A stretch of 64,000 nt of DNA from Halomonas sp. Bachu 37 (GTDB lineage Bacteria > Pseudomonadota > Gammaproteobacteria > Pseudomonadales > Halomonadaceae). Below, in pieces: positions 25,162-33,644 of this stretch (the first letter of the stretch is position 1; each line of letters starts with the position of its first letter). The notes beneath the pieces were generated by a model that saw only the letters and a program-made list of their open reading frames with translations, did no database searches and had not been told where the DNA came from. The stretch spans positions 2,542,001 to 2,606,000 of the forward strand of contig NZ_CP137552.1 in assembly GCF_039691755.1 (NCBI RefSeq). The letters run 5' to 3'. The position numbers and the translations under genes are program-made.

Positions 25162-26184
25162 TCAGTCGCTTTCAACAAGTCGGCGGGCACGGTCGAAGGT
25201 ATCGAGCGATGCGCCATTGCCGGAAATGATCAGCGCCACCTTGCGGCTCCTAACCTCCAGCGAATGCTCGACCATCGCGGCCAGGCCGACCGCCGCCGCG
25301 CCCTCCACCAGTATTTTCTCCTCCTCCAGCAAGCTCACCATGGCCTGGGCGATCGCCGCTTCCGAAACCTGGTAATGGTCGTCCATCACCTCGCGCACCA
25401 GGGCCAGGGTGTAGCGGTTATCGCGGCCGATGCCACCGCCCAGGGAGTCGGCCAGGCTTTCGACTTCCTCGACCTCGACCGGGCGACCCGCCTGCAGGCT
25501 CGCCCACATCGCCGCGCCTTGGGATAGGCTCACGCCGGTCACCTGAATGTTCGGACGGATAGACTTGAGCGCGGCGCCGATACCGCCCAGCAAACCGCCG
25601 CCGGACAGCCCCACGATGACCTGGTCGAGATCGGGCCGATCCTCGAGCAGCTCCAGGCCGATGGTTCCCTGCCCCGCCGCCACCAGAGGATGATCGAATG
25701 GCGGAATGGCGGTCATGCCTTGCGCGACCAGGCGCTCCACTTCCTCGAAGGCTTCATCCTGACTGTTGCCGCAGCGCCTGACCTCGGCGCCCAGCGCCTC
25801 GATGGCGCGCACCTTGTTGTCCGGCACCAGTTCGGAAACGCAGATGATCGTCGTTAGCCCCAGACGAGACGCGGCGTAAGCGACAGCCCGACCATGGTTG
25901 CCGGTGGAGGCAGTGGTGACGCCATGCTCGAGCGCGCCACGTCCGTCACGCTCGAGCAAGGCGGCCAGCATATTGGCGGCGCCTCTCAGCTTGAAGGCGC
26001 CGGTCGGTTGATGGGTTTCCAGCTTGAGGAATATCTCGGCATCGAAGCGATGCGATAACGCCGCTGAACGGATCAGCGGCGTGCGGGTTACCTGCCCGGC
26101 GAGACGCCGCCGGGCGTGGTAGATTTCGGCAAGGGTGACGCCATGGATAGGCGCTTCGCTTGGCGAACTCAGCTCATGCGGCAT
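25162..26184 (-). CDS. eutB: Hydroxyectoine utilisation dehydratase EutB, threonine dehydratase-like
   Basis: 340 residues, fold-type II PLP enzyme. Lys65 in THQPTGAFKLRGAANML is the PLP-binding residue; ASTGNHGRAVAYAA and the glycine loop GLSGGGLLGG, which holds the cofactor phosphate, are present. There is no regulatory ACT domain, so it resembles catabolic serine/threonine dehydratases. In ectoine clusters EutB is proposed to dehydrate and deaminate the 3-hydroxylated diaminobutyrate derivative from hydroxyectoine. Its ATG lies inside the last codons of doeD (11-base overlap), indicating coupled translation. Without the cluster it would be called threonine dehydratase. Confidence 0.87.
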   Translation of the reverse strand: MPHELSSPSEAPIHGVTLAEIYHARRRLAGQVTRTPLIRSAALSHRFDAEIFLKLETHQPTGAFKLRGAANMLAALLERDGRGALEHGVTTASTGNHGRAVAYAASRLGLTTIICVSELVPDNKVRAIEALGAEVRRCGNSQDEAFEEVERLVAQGMTAIPPFDHPLVAAGQGTIGLELLEDRPDLDQVIVGLSGGGLLGGIGAALKSIRPNIQVTGVSLSQGAAMWASLQAGRPVEVEEVESLADSLGGGIGRDNRYTLALVREVMDDHYQVSEAAIAQAMVSLLEEEKILVEGAAAVGLAAMVEHSLEVRSRKVALIISGNGASLDTFDRARRLVESD

Positions 26185-27589
26185 GGCCCTGCAACTCTCC
26201 TGACTTGACCAGCTCGTCGGTTACCTTGTCGATGGCGCGCTTGGCCCGGCCGATCATCTCGTCCACTTCGCCGCGATTGATGGTCAGTGGCGGCGCGAAG
26301 CCGAGAATATCCCCTTGCGGCATGGCCCGAGCGATCAGGTTTTCTTCAAGGGCGGCGGCGGCAACCCGCGGGCCGACTTTCAGCGCCGGGTCGAAGTGTA
26401 GACGCTCGCGGGCATCGGGTGAAAATTCCAGCGCCGCCATCAGGCCGACACCGCGCACATCGCCCAGCAGCGGATGGCCTTCGAAGGTGGCCTTGAGTTG
26501 CTGCTGGAAGTAGGCGCCGGTCTCGGCGGCGTTGCCCACCAGATTTTCGCGCTCGATGATGTCCAGGTTGGCAAGCCCCGCCGCGCAACCCAGCGCATGG
26601 CCGGAGTAGGTCCAGCCGTGGCCGATGGGACCGAATTCGCCGGTTCCCTGCTCCAGCACCTTCCACACCTTCTCGCCGACGATGACGCCGGAAAGCGGCT
26701 GGTAGGCGCTGGTCAACCCCTTGGCGATGGTGACCAGGTCAGGCGCCATGTTGTAGTGGTGGCTGCCGAAATCGGAGCCGGTGCGGCCAAAGCCGCACAC
26801 CACTTCATCGGCGATCAGCAACACGTCGTACTTGGCCAGCACGGCCTGGATGGCGTCCCAATAGCCCTCCGGCGGCGGCACGATACCGCCGGTGCCCAGC
26901 ACCGGCTCGCCGATGAAGGCGGCGACGGTGTCGGGGCCTTCATCAAGAATCATCGACTCCAGCTTGTCGGCGCAGAACGCGGAAAATTCCCGCTCGGTCA
27001 TGCCGTGCTGTTCGGCGGCGCGCAGGTAGTAGTGCGGCGCTTCGGTATGGCGAATGGTGTCGATCGGCAGGTCGAAATGGTCGTGAAACGCCTTCAGGCC
27101 AGTCAACGAGCCCGACGCGATACCCGAGCCGTGGTAGCCGCGCATGCGCGAGATGACCTTTTTCTTCTGCGGCCGGCCCAGTACGTTGTTGTAGTAGCGC
27201 ACGATCTTGAGCTGGGTTTCGTTGGCGTCCGAACCGGACATGCCGTAGTAGACCTTGGACATGTTCATCCCGGCGATTTTCAGAATGCGCTCGGAAAGCT
27301 CAATCTGCGGCTCGTTCGAGTGACCCACGTAGGTGTGATAGTAGGAGAGCTCAAGGGCCTGCTTGTAGATTGCCTCGGCCACTTCGGTGCGCCCGTAGCC
27401 GATGTTGACGCAGTAAAGCCCGGCGAAACCGTCGATGAACTCGCGGCCATCCTTGTCGACGATATTGATTCCCTTGCCGCCGGTAATCACCCGACCCGGC
27501 GCATCGCCATGGGCGAAATCGCGCAGATGGGTCGAGGCGTGGAAGGTGACCTGGCGGTCGCGTTCGATCAAATCCTGATGCAAGCTCAT
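26174..27589 (-). CDS. doeD: Diaminobutyrate--pyruvate/2-oxoglutarate aminotransferase DoeD
   Basis: 471 residues from the ATG at 27589. Class III PLP aminotransferase: YYGMSGSDANETQLK (phosphate loop), GYHGSGIASGSL, LLIADEVVCGFGRTG (cofactor-ring Asp) and the Schiff-base Lys290 in DLVTIAKGLTSAYQPL. In the doe pathway it transaminates L-2,4-diaminobutyrate to aspartate semialdehyde. doeC lies upstream after a 187-base gap that holds palindromes, and eutB overlaps downstream. The ribosome site is weak (GAGAGAA). On sequence alone it could be an omega-amino-acid:pyruvate transaminase; context decides. Confidence 0.87.
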   Translation of the reverse strand: MSLHQDLIERDRQVTFHASTHLRDFAHGDAPGRVITGGKGINIVDKDGREFIDGFAGLYCVNIGYGRTEVAEAIYKQALELSYYHTYVGHSNEPQIELSERILKIAGMNMSKVYYGMSGSDANETQLKIVRYYNNVLGRPQKKKVISRMRGYHGSGIASGSLTGLKAFHDHFDLPIDTIRHTEAPHYYLRAAEQHGMTEREFSAFCADKLESMILDEGPDTVAAFIGEPVLGTGGIVPPPEGYWDAIQAVLAKYDVLLIADEVVCGFGRTGSDFGSHHYNMAPDLVTIAKGLTSAYQPLSGVIVGEKVWKVLEQGTGEFGPIGHGWTYSGHALGCAAGLANLDIIERENLVGNAAETGAYFQQQLKATFEGHPLLGDVRGVGLMAALEFSPDARERLHFDPALKVGPRVAAAALEENLIARAMPQGDILGFAPPLTINRGEVDEMIGRAKRAIDKVTDELVKSGELQGHAA

Positions 27590-27663
27590 GGCATTCTCTC
27601 TGTACGGTAATGCTCCCCACTGTTGGGGAGGGTATTTTATCTTTGGTGACTGACTTAATGTTG

Positions 27664-27694
27664 GGCACCTCGCGGTGCCTTCGCCCGGCATAGC
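27664..27694. repeat. Two adjacent hairpins between doeC and doeD
   Basis: GGCACC-TCGC-GGTGCC (27664-27679) and CCGGC-ATA-GCCGG (about 27682-27694). They lie in the 187-base gap and have no T-run, so a processing or mRNA-stability role is as likely as termination. Confidence 0.45.
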
Positions 27695-27733
27695 CGGCCT
27701 CCCGCCGTACCCACTCAAGCCCCTGAGCGGGTG

Positions 27734-27760
27734 TTGTGGGAGGGCGCTTCAGCGCGCGAT
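27734..27760. repeat. REP-like palindromic element
   Basis: The GTGGGAGGGCGCTTCAGCGC core resembles the REP sequences of pseudomonads and Halomonas (GTGGGAG followed by a short GC hairpin). The inner stem is GCGC-TTCA-GCGC. It lies 17 bases past the doeC stop. Only one copy is visible here, so family membership is inferred. Confidence 0.5.
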
Positions 27761-27776
27761 GCTGTGGCTCCCGAAC

Positions 27777-29273
27777 CTAGCTGCCAGACACGGAACCCAG
27801 TGCGCCCAGACAGTAATACTTGGTCTCGAGATACTCATCGATGCCCGTCGCGCCGCCTTCCCGGCCGAGGCCGGACTGCTTCACGCCGCCGAAGGGTACC
27901 GGCGGTCCGGTCATCTTCACCGAGTTGACGCTGACCATGCCGTACTCAAGCGCCCGCAGCAGTTTCCAGATACGGCGAATATCGTGGGTGTAGATATACG
28001 CGGCCAGACCGTACTCGGTGTCATTGGCCATCTCGATCGCCTCGTCGTCGGTCCGGTAAGCGGTAACGCCCGCCACCGGGGCGAAGTTCTCTTCCCGCCA
28101 CACCTTCATCTGCGGCGTCACCCCGGTCAGCAGCACCGGCATGAAGTAGTTGTCGCCCGGGGCCTGGCTCTGGTCACCACCGATCATGGTGGCGCCTTTC
28201 GATACCGCGTCATCGACAATCGCGGCGGCTTTTTCCACCGCCTGGCGGTGAATCAGCGGGCCGAGGTCGATTTCGCCCTGCAGGCCGTTTCCCACGGTGA
28301 GCGCCGCCATGCGCTCGCTGAATTGCTCGACGAACTCATCGTGAATCGATTCGTGCACGAGGATGCGGTTGGCGGCCAGGCAGTCCTGTCCTGCGGTCTG
28401 GAACTTGGCCGCCACCGCCGCGTAGGCGGCCTCTTTCGGGTCCATGTCCGGCCCGACGATGAACGGCGCGTTGCCGCCCAGCTCGAGCGAAAGCCGCTTG
28501 ACGGTGTGGGCACTCTGCTCGATCAGCAGGCGGCCCACACGGGTGGAGCCGGTGAAAGAGAGTGCCCGTATACGCGGTTCGGCACAGAGAATTTTCGACA
28601 CCGCCGCCGGCTCACCCAGTACCACGTTGAAGACGCCTGCGGGAATACCCGCCCGCTCGGCAAGCTCCGCCAGCGCCAATGCCGAGAATGGTGTCTCGTT
28701 GGCGGGCTTGACGATAACCGGACAGCCCGCCGCCAGCGCGGCGGCCGCCTTGCGGGTAATCATCGCCAACGGGAAGTTCCATGGGGTAATCATCGCCGCG
28801 ATGCCCACCGGCTCCTTGATGGTGCCAAGCGAGGCATTGGGTATATGGCTGGGGATAGTCTCGCCGTAAGTACGTTTGCCCTCTTCGGCGAACCAGCGCA
28901 CGAAGCTGGCGCCGTATTCCACTTCTCCCCGGGCATCGGGCAACGGCTTGCCCTGCTCAAGGGTCATGATGGTGGCAAGATCCTCGCGGTTGGCCTGGAT
29001 CAGGTCGTACCAGGCCAGCAGGCGTTCGCAGCGCTCGTCGGCGCGCAGTGCTCGCCAGTGAACGAATGCCACTTCCGCGGCGTCCACCGCGGCGGTGATC
29101 TGTGCATCTTCCAACAGCGGGATATGGCCCAGGGCCTCGTTGGTCGCGGGGTCATGAACCGCTTCCTCGCGGCCGTCGTTCCCGTGGGTCCACTTGCCGT
29201 CCACATAGGCGTATTGCCGGAACAGCCGCGGGTCTTCCAGGCGCTTGGCAAGCGTGGTCGATAGTGTGGTCAT
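27777..29273 (-). CDS. doeC: Aspartate-semialdehyde dehydrogenase DoeC (succinate-semialdehyde dehydrogenase family)
   Basis: 498 residues from an ATG with GGGGAGG 5 bases upstream; longer frames add an implausible N-terminus. NAD(P)-dependent aldehyde dehydrogenase: ITPWNFPLAMITRK, SFTGSTRVGRLL, catalytic Glu264 in LELGGNAP and nucleophile Cys298 in TAGQDCLA. TIMTLEQGKPL and the overall pattern match the succinate/glutarate-semialdehyde group. In the doe pathway it oxidises aspartate semialdehyde from DoeD to aspartate. It is first of the doeC-doeD-eutB-eutC-HAD run. A 222-base gap separates it from doeX and could carry its own promoter. Confidence 0.88.
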   Translation of the reverse strand: MTTLSTTLAKRLEDPRLFRQYAYVDGKWTHGNDGREEAVHDPATNEALGHIPLLEDAQITAAVDAAEVAFVHWRALRADERCERLLAWYDLIQANREDLATIMTLEQGKPLPDARGEVEYGASFVRWFAEEGKRTYGETIPSHIPNASLGTIKEPVGIAAMITPWNFPLAMITRKAAAALAAGCPVIVKPANETPFSALALAELAERAGIPAGVFNVVLGEPAAVSKILCAEPRIRALSFTGSTRVGRLLIEQSAHTVKRLSLELGGNAPFIVGPDMDPKEAAYAAVAAKFQTAGQDCLAANRILVHESIHDEFVEQFSERMAALTVGNGLQGEIDLGPLIHRQAVEKAAAIVDDAVSKGATMIGGDQSQAPGDNYFMPVLLTGVTPQMKVWREENFAPVAGVTAYRTDDEAIEMANDTEYGLAAYIYTHDIRRIWKLLRALEYGMVSVNSVKMTGPPVPFGGVKQSGLGREGGATGIDEYLETKYYCLGALGSVSGS

Positions 29274-29477
29274 GGGAACCTCCCCTGGCACTGCTGCGCA
29301 TCGAGACGATAGGTACAGCAAAAAACGATAAACGACCCGAAGGTCGTTGGAGGAGTTCAGGGTAAGGCAGTTGGTGGGCGAAGAGTTTTTGAAAGTTCCA
29401 GCCATTAGCAGAACTTTTTTTGTCTCAAGGCATCAGGCATGCGGTTTTTTCGGCGCGCCGGGCAAGGCGCGGTCCAA

Positions 29478-29503
29478 CGCCCTTACAGAGCGCCCTTACA
29501 GAG
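29478..29503. repeat. 13-bp tandem duplication spanning the doeX stop codon
   Basis: CGCCCTTACAGAG occurs twice back to back (29478-29490 and 29491-29503). The second copy holds the doeX stop codon and last residues; the first repeats them just downstream. It is a likely slippage duplication. Confidence 0.8.
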
Positions 29504-29966
29504 CGTCGCTTTCGATGCCGTGGGGTGCTCGTTTGACCGCCTTGGTCACGATATAGGTGAAATAGCGCTCGATCCCGACATCCGACATCAACCAGCTATC
29601 GATACAGCGCTGGTAGGCGTCGATCGAGCGCGCCTCGAACTTGACCAGGTAATCCACTCCGCCGCCCACGGCCACGCATTCGGTGACGTCGGGAGTCTCC
29701 TGGACCAGCGCCTCGAAGCGCAGGAAGCTTTCCGCATTGTGCTGCTTGAGCTCGATCTGCACCCAAACGACGTTGCGCGGCACCAGCACATCGCTATTGA
29801 TACGGGCGCTGTAGCCCTGGATGATGCCGGCCTTTTCCAGGCGCCGCACCCGCTCCCAGCAGGGACTGACCGAGAGGTTGATTGCCTCGGCCAGCTTGGA
29901 CTTAGTGATGCGCCCATCCCGGGACAATATCTCCAGGATCTTGATGTCGTAACGGTCGAGTTTCAT
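29496..29966 (-). CDS. doeX: Lrp/AsnC-family regulator DoeX
   Basis: 156 residues. N-terminal winged helix (about 1-60): KLDRYDIKILEILSRDGRITKSKLAEAINLSVSPCWERVRRLEKAGIIQGYSA. C-terminal RAM ligand domain (about 68-150) includes VTECVAVGGGVDYLVKFEA. DoeX is the local regulator of ectoine-degradation genes in Halomonas; the family senses amino acids or related small molecules, here probably a diaminobutyrate derivative. It sits 12 bases after doeB, so it is co-transcribed with doeA and doeB. The ribosome site before the ATG is poor (TTGAAGAC), which would keep its level low. Confidence 0.9.
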   Translation of the reverse strand: MKLDRYDIKILEILSRDGRITKSKLAEAINLSVSPCWERVRRLEKAGIIQGYSARINSDVLVPRNVVWVQIELKQHNAESFLRFEALVQETPDVTECVAVGGGVDYLVKFEARSIDAYQRCIDSWLMSDVGIERYFTYIVTKAVKRAPHGIESDAL

Positions 29967-29978
29967 GGTGTCTTCAAG

Positions 29979-31028
29979 TTACTGGGCATCCAGGCTATCC
30001 ACGACGTCGGCGATGACCGCCAGCGTATCGCCCATGTTGATCAATGAAGGCGCGCGGCGGGCCATGAGTATACCGTCGCGCTCCGCTTTATAAGCCACCG
30101 GCTCAGTGCCGCTGCGGGTCATGTCGTATACGTAGGCAATGGTCTGGCCGTTTTTCACTTCGTCGCCCAGCGCCACCAGCAGCTCCAGTACGCCCGAATG
30201 CTGGCTTTGTACGTAGCAGCTGGCATCGGGCATATCCAGGTACACCTGGCCGCCCTCGGGCATTTCCACCTCGCCCCGGATCAAGCCATAGTGAACCAGA
30301 AAGTTGCGCACACCACGCTCGGTGATGGCGATGCTTTGAGGAGTCGAGGTGCCGCCGCCGCCCAGCTCCGTGGCCACGAACACCTTGCCCTGGCGCTCGC
30401 AGGCGGTATCGAACAGCTTTTCCGCGTCCAGCTCGAACATCACCATGGCATAAGGCGCACCGAAGGCCTTGGCGCCATCCAGCGCCGCTTGTTGCTGGGC
30501 CTTGTCGTCCAGCACGTGAGAGGCGCCGAACGGCAGGATATCCAGGGTGCGCCCACCGGAGTGCAGGTCGAGCACCGCATCGGTCATGGGCACCAGCATG
30601 CGGGTGAAGTAATCGGCGATCTGCGCCGTTACCGTGCCGTTGGGGTCACCGGGAAAGCTGCGGTTGAGGTTGCCCTTGTCCATCGGCGAAGTGCGCTTGC
30701 CCGCCATTACCGCGGGGGTGTTCATGCACGGCACGATGATCACTCGACCGGACACGTCCTCCGCCTTCAGCGTAGTGGTCAGCTTGAGCAGCGCAGTGAT
30801 GCCTTCGTACTCATCGCCGTGGTTGCCGCCGGTCAGCAGCGCCGTCGGCCCGTCGCCGTTCTTGACCACGGTGACGGGAATCATCACCGCTCCCCAGGCG
30901 GATTCATCGGTGGAGATGGGCAACTTGAGGAAGCCGTGCTGGACACCGTCGGCATCGAAATCGACGGTCGCGGCGATAGGGCTGGGCCGCATCTGGCTGG
31001 GCTGATTTTGGCTGGATTGCTCGCTCAT
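29979..31028 (-). CDS. doeB: N-alpha-acetyl-L-2,4-diaminobutyrate deacetylase
   Basis: 349 residues from an ATG with AAGGA 7 bases upstream. Zinc amidohydrolase of the succinylglutamate desuccinylase/aspartoacylase family. Zinc ligands are seen as His70 and Glu73 in TGGNHGDEYEG and His156 in LDLHSGGRT. The KGNLNRSFPGDPNG substrate segment and a C-terminal beta domain with SGVLELLVALGDEV are typical. It deacetylates the product of DoeA to L-2,4-diaminobutyrate and acetate. It is cytoplasmic and lies 27 bases after doeA. Confidence 0.92.
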   Translation of the reverse strand: MSEQSSQNQPSQMRPSPIAATVDFDADGVQHGFLKLPISTDESAWGAVMIPVTVVKNGDGPTALLTGGNHGDEYEGITALLKLTTTLKAEDVSGRVIIVPCMNTPAVMAGKRTSPMDKGNLNRSFPGDPNGTVTAQIADYFTRMLVPMTDAVLDLHSGGRTLDILPFGASHVLDDKAQQQAALDGAKAFGAPYAMVMFELDAEKLFDTACERQGKVFVATELGGGGTSTPQSIAITERGVRNFLVHYGLIRGEVEMPEGGQVYLDMPDASCYVQSQHSGVLELLVALGDEVKNGQTIAYVYDMTRSGTEPVAYKAERDGILMARRAPSLINMGDTLAVIADVVDSLDAQ

Positions 31029-31055
31029 GGACAAATCCTTTCGCTGTTCTTGGCG

Positions 31056-32255
31056 TTACTTGACGAATAGCTGGCGCGGAAAATCGGCCAGGGTTTCGCA
31101 ACCGGTCTCGGTGATCAGGATGCTCTCGGTGATTTCCAGGCCCCAGTCTTCCTCCCACAGGCCGGGCATGAAGTGAAACGTCATGCCCGGCTGGAGGATG
31201 GTCTCGTCCGAAGGGCGCAGACTCATGGTGCGCTCGCCCCAGTCCGGCGGATAGGAGATACCGATAGGATAGCCGCAACGCGCACCGCCACGGTCGAAGC
31301 CGTACTTGTCCATCGCCGCACCCAATGCCATGGCGATATCCGCCGTGCGATTGCCGGGCTTGGCCACCGCCAGACCGTTCTCGATGCCTTCCAGCAGTGC
31401 CGATTCGGCACGAATGAAGTCGCGGGGCGGCTTGCCCAGATACACGGTGCGCGACATCGGTGCGTGATAGCGCTTGTAGCAACCGGCAATCTCGAAGAAG
31501 GTGCCCTCGCCCTGGCGAAACGGCGTATCATCCCAGGTCAGGTGGGGGGCGGCGGCATCCTTGCCGGTAGGCAGCATCGGCACGATGGCGGGATAGTCGC
31601 CCCCGTGAACCTTGCCATACTCATCCTTCCAGCCTTCGATGCCCACCCGGTAGATCTCCGAGACCAGCTTGCTCTTCGGCAGGCCCGGCTCGATCACTTC
31701 CAGAATGCGCGTATGCATGCATTCGACGATCTTCGCCGCCACCCGCATGTAGGCGACTTCCTGGGGCGACTTGATCGCCCGGCACCAGTTGACCAGCGAA
31801 TTGGCATCCATGAAACGGGCGTGGGGAAGCTCGCGCAGAAGGCTCTGGTAGGCCTTGGCCGAAAAGTAGTAGTTGTCCATTTCCATGCCCACCACACCTT
31901 CGTGCCAGCCTCGGTCGGGCAGGATCGATTGCGCCAGGTAGTCCATGGGATGCATGTCCGGATTCTGGACATAGTAATCGGGATAGTAGGTCAGGTTGTC
32001 GGCATCCATCCAGCAGGTGCGTAATGCCCCGTTGACATCCATCCGCCTGCCGTACCATACCGGCTCGCCTTCCAGGCCCACCAGAACGCACTGGTGAACA
32101 TAAAACGACCAGCCGTCGTAGCCGGTCAGCCAGGCCATGTTGGAGGGGTCGCTGACGATCAGTACGTCGATGCCGCGCCCGGCCATTTCAGCACGCACTT
32201 TCCACAGGCGGCTGGCATACTCTTCACGAGTGAAGGGCAGGGAAACCTGAATCAT
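31056..32255 (-). CDS. doeA: Ectoine hydrolase
   Basis: 399 residues, creatinase/M24 peptidase fold. The N-terminal creatinase-like domain (about 1-160; SLPFTREEYASRLWKVRAEMAGRGIDVLIVSDPSNMAWLTGYDGWSFYVHQ) precedes a pita-bread catalytic domain (about 165-395). DoeA opens the tetrahydropyrimidine ring of ectoine to N-acetyl-diaminobutyrate. The ATG at 32255 (MIQVSLPF) was chosen because the family begins near this point, though the ribosome site is weak; an ATG five codons earlier (32270) is possible. It is first of the doe cluster, divergent from the ghrA-like gene. Confidence 0.92.
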   Translation of the reverse strand: MIQVSLPFTREEYASRLWKVRAEMAGRGIDVLIVSDPSNMAWLTGYDGWSFYVHQCVLVGLEGEPVWYGRRMDVNGALRTCWMDADNLTYYPDYYVQNPDMHPMDYLAQSILPDRGWHEGVVGMEMDNYYFSAKAYQSLLRELPHARFMDANSLVNWCRAIKSPQEVAYMRVAAKIVECMHTRILEVIEPGLPKSKLVSEIYRVGIEGWKDEYGKVHGGDYPAIVPMLPTGKDAAAPHLTWDDTPFRQGEGTFFEIAGCYKRYHAPMSRTVYLGKPPRDFIRAESALLEGIENGLAVAKPGNRTADIAMALGAAMDKYGFDRGGARCGYPIGISYPPDWGERTMSLRPSDETILQPGMTFHFMPGLWEEDWGLEITESILITETGCETLADFPRQLFVK

Positions 32256-32640
32256 GAGGCAACTCGCCATCAAAGATCACCAAGAACCGGAAGCGTAACC
32301 GCCTCCGGGCCATAGGATCGACCTGGCCGCCACCGATCAGGTATCGGGGCAAATACCGCCGCATGTCACGCCGGTCCCGCCAATGTCGCCTTAGGGGCGA
32401 TACTAGCACCGACCCTTGGTCGCCGGTCAAAGCCTTTATCGCAAAAACGTATTAAGTCCTTGCACGCCGCATCCGCGAGCCAAACGATTATTCCCAAGCC
32501 AACCGATTATGCCGGTCAATCTACCTTGCGACTGCTTCTGCGGCGGGTTCTTGCACTGCGCCCCGGCGCTAAACCATGATGAGTCATCCCGCCGGTTTTC
32601 ATTCACCGGTGCTGAATCACTTTCCAGACGCGAGGTAAGC
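32256..32640. other. Divergent control region between doeA and ghrA-like gene
   Basis: 385 bases without a credible gene. It must hold the doe promoter and that of the hydroxyacid dehydrogenase gene. It carries a spaced direct repeat (listed separately) and a hairpin CCGGT/ACCGG at 32592-32609 near the ghrA side. I could not assign -35/-10 boxes. Confidence 0.5.
32478..32510. promoter_or_regulatory. Spaced direct repeat in the doeA upstream region
   Basis: AGCCAAACGATTAT (32478) and AGCCAACCGATTAT (32497) differ at one base and start 19 bases apart, about two helical turns. This suits a dimeric or Lrp-type regulator; DoeX is the obvious local candidate but nothing in the sequence proves it. 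Confidence 0.45.
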
Positions 32641-33576
32641 ATGAAGATCCTTGTCCATATCGACGATGCCACCACCTGGCAGCAGGCCTTGGCGTCCCGT
32701 TTTCCAGATGCCGAGGTCGTCACCAGTGACGCTCCCGAAGAACGCAGGCAAGGTGCCGACTACCTGGCGGTGTGGAAACCCCCAGGCCACTTGCTGCGGG
32801 AACAGAGCCGACTCAAGGGCATCATCAACCTGGGCGCCGGTGTGGACGCCCTGCTCAAGACCCCGGGGCTGCCCACCGACGTGCCGATCGTCAAGCTGCG
32901 TGATGCGGGGATGTCCGAGCTGATGGCGGATTTCGTGCTGTATGGGGTGCTGCACTTTCAGCGTCACTTCGACCGCTACGCCGCCCAGCAGCGCAACGCC
33001 CAGTGGCACGATATCGCCGTGCGGGACAAGAAAGACTGGGCGGTAGGCGTGCTGGGCCTCGGCGCCATCGGGCGCGATGTGGCGATCCGGCTGAGCCAGA
33101 CGGGCTTCGAGGTCCATGGCTGGAGCCGTAGCCCGAAGCAGATCGACGGCGTCGAGTGCCACCATGGCGACTCCGGACTGGACGATCTGCTCGGCCGGGT
33201 CGACACGCTGGTGACACTGCTTCCCGATACCGACCAGACGCGCGGCTTGATCGATGCCGAGCGCCTGGCCCGACTACCGGCGGGCGCCAGCCTGATCAAC
33301 CCCGGACGAGGCGCGTTGGTCGATGAAAGCGCCCTGCTGGAGGCGCTGGGCAGCGGCGACGAGCCTGGCCACTTGCGTGGCGCACTGCTGGATGTCTTTC
33401 AGCAGGAGCCGCTGCCCCAGGATAGCCCACTGTGGAGCCATCCTCGCGTGTGGATCACGCCGCATATGGCCGCCCCGACGCCACTCAAGGAAGCCATCAA
33501 TCAGGTGGAAGAACTCATTCGTGCCTTTGAAAAGGGCGAGGCGCTCGAAACGGTGGACCCGGCGGCAGGCTACTGA
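32641..33576 (+). CDS. ghrA: Glyoxylate/hydroxypyruvate reductase A-like D-2-hydroxyacid dehydrogenase
   Basis: 311 residues from an ATG with CGAGG 5 bases upstream. NAD(P) Rossmann motif VGVLGLGAIGRDVAIRL. Catalytic Arg lies in LINPGRGALVDE, Glu in DVFQQEPLPQDSPLW and His in WITPHMAAPT, the standard triad of the D-2-hydroxyacid dehydrogenase family. The sequence KILVHIDDATTWQQAL is typical of the GhrA branch, which reduces glyoxylate and hydroxypyruvate with NADPH. It is divergent from doeA and followed by the DUF3108 gene after 68 bases. Substrate is inferred from subfamily resemblance. Confidence 0.85.
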   Translation: MKILVHIDDATTWQQALASRFPDAEVVTSDAPEERRQGADYLAVWKPPGHLLREQSRLKGIINLGAGVDALLKTPGLPTDVPIVKLRDAGMSELMADFVLYGVLHFQRHFDRYAAQQRNAQWHDIAVRDKKDWAVGVLGLGAIGRDVAIRLSQTGFEVHGWSRSPKQIDGVECHHGDSGLDDLLGRVDTLVTLLPDTDQTRGLIDAERLARLPAGASLINPGRGALVDESALLEALGSGDEPGHLRGALLDVFQQEPLPQDSPLWSHPRVWITPHMAAPTPLKEAINQVEELIRAFEKGEALETVDPAAGY

Positions 33577-33644
33577 GAAGAAGCCAGTCTGGTATAGTCG
33601 CCCTTTCGCGGTCGGGCGGGAACGACACAAGGAGGGAGCCTTTC

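Noticed and set aside
32416..32640. 75-codon upstream extension of the ghrA-like gene
   Set aside because: The extension is Pro/Cys/Ser-rich without homology to the family, and the ATG at 32641 has a ribosome site and the family N-terminus.
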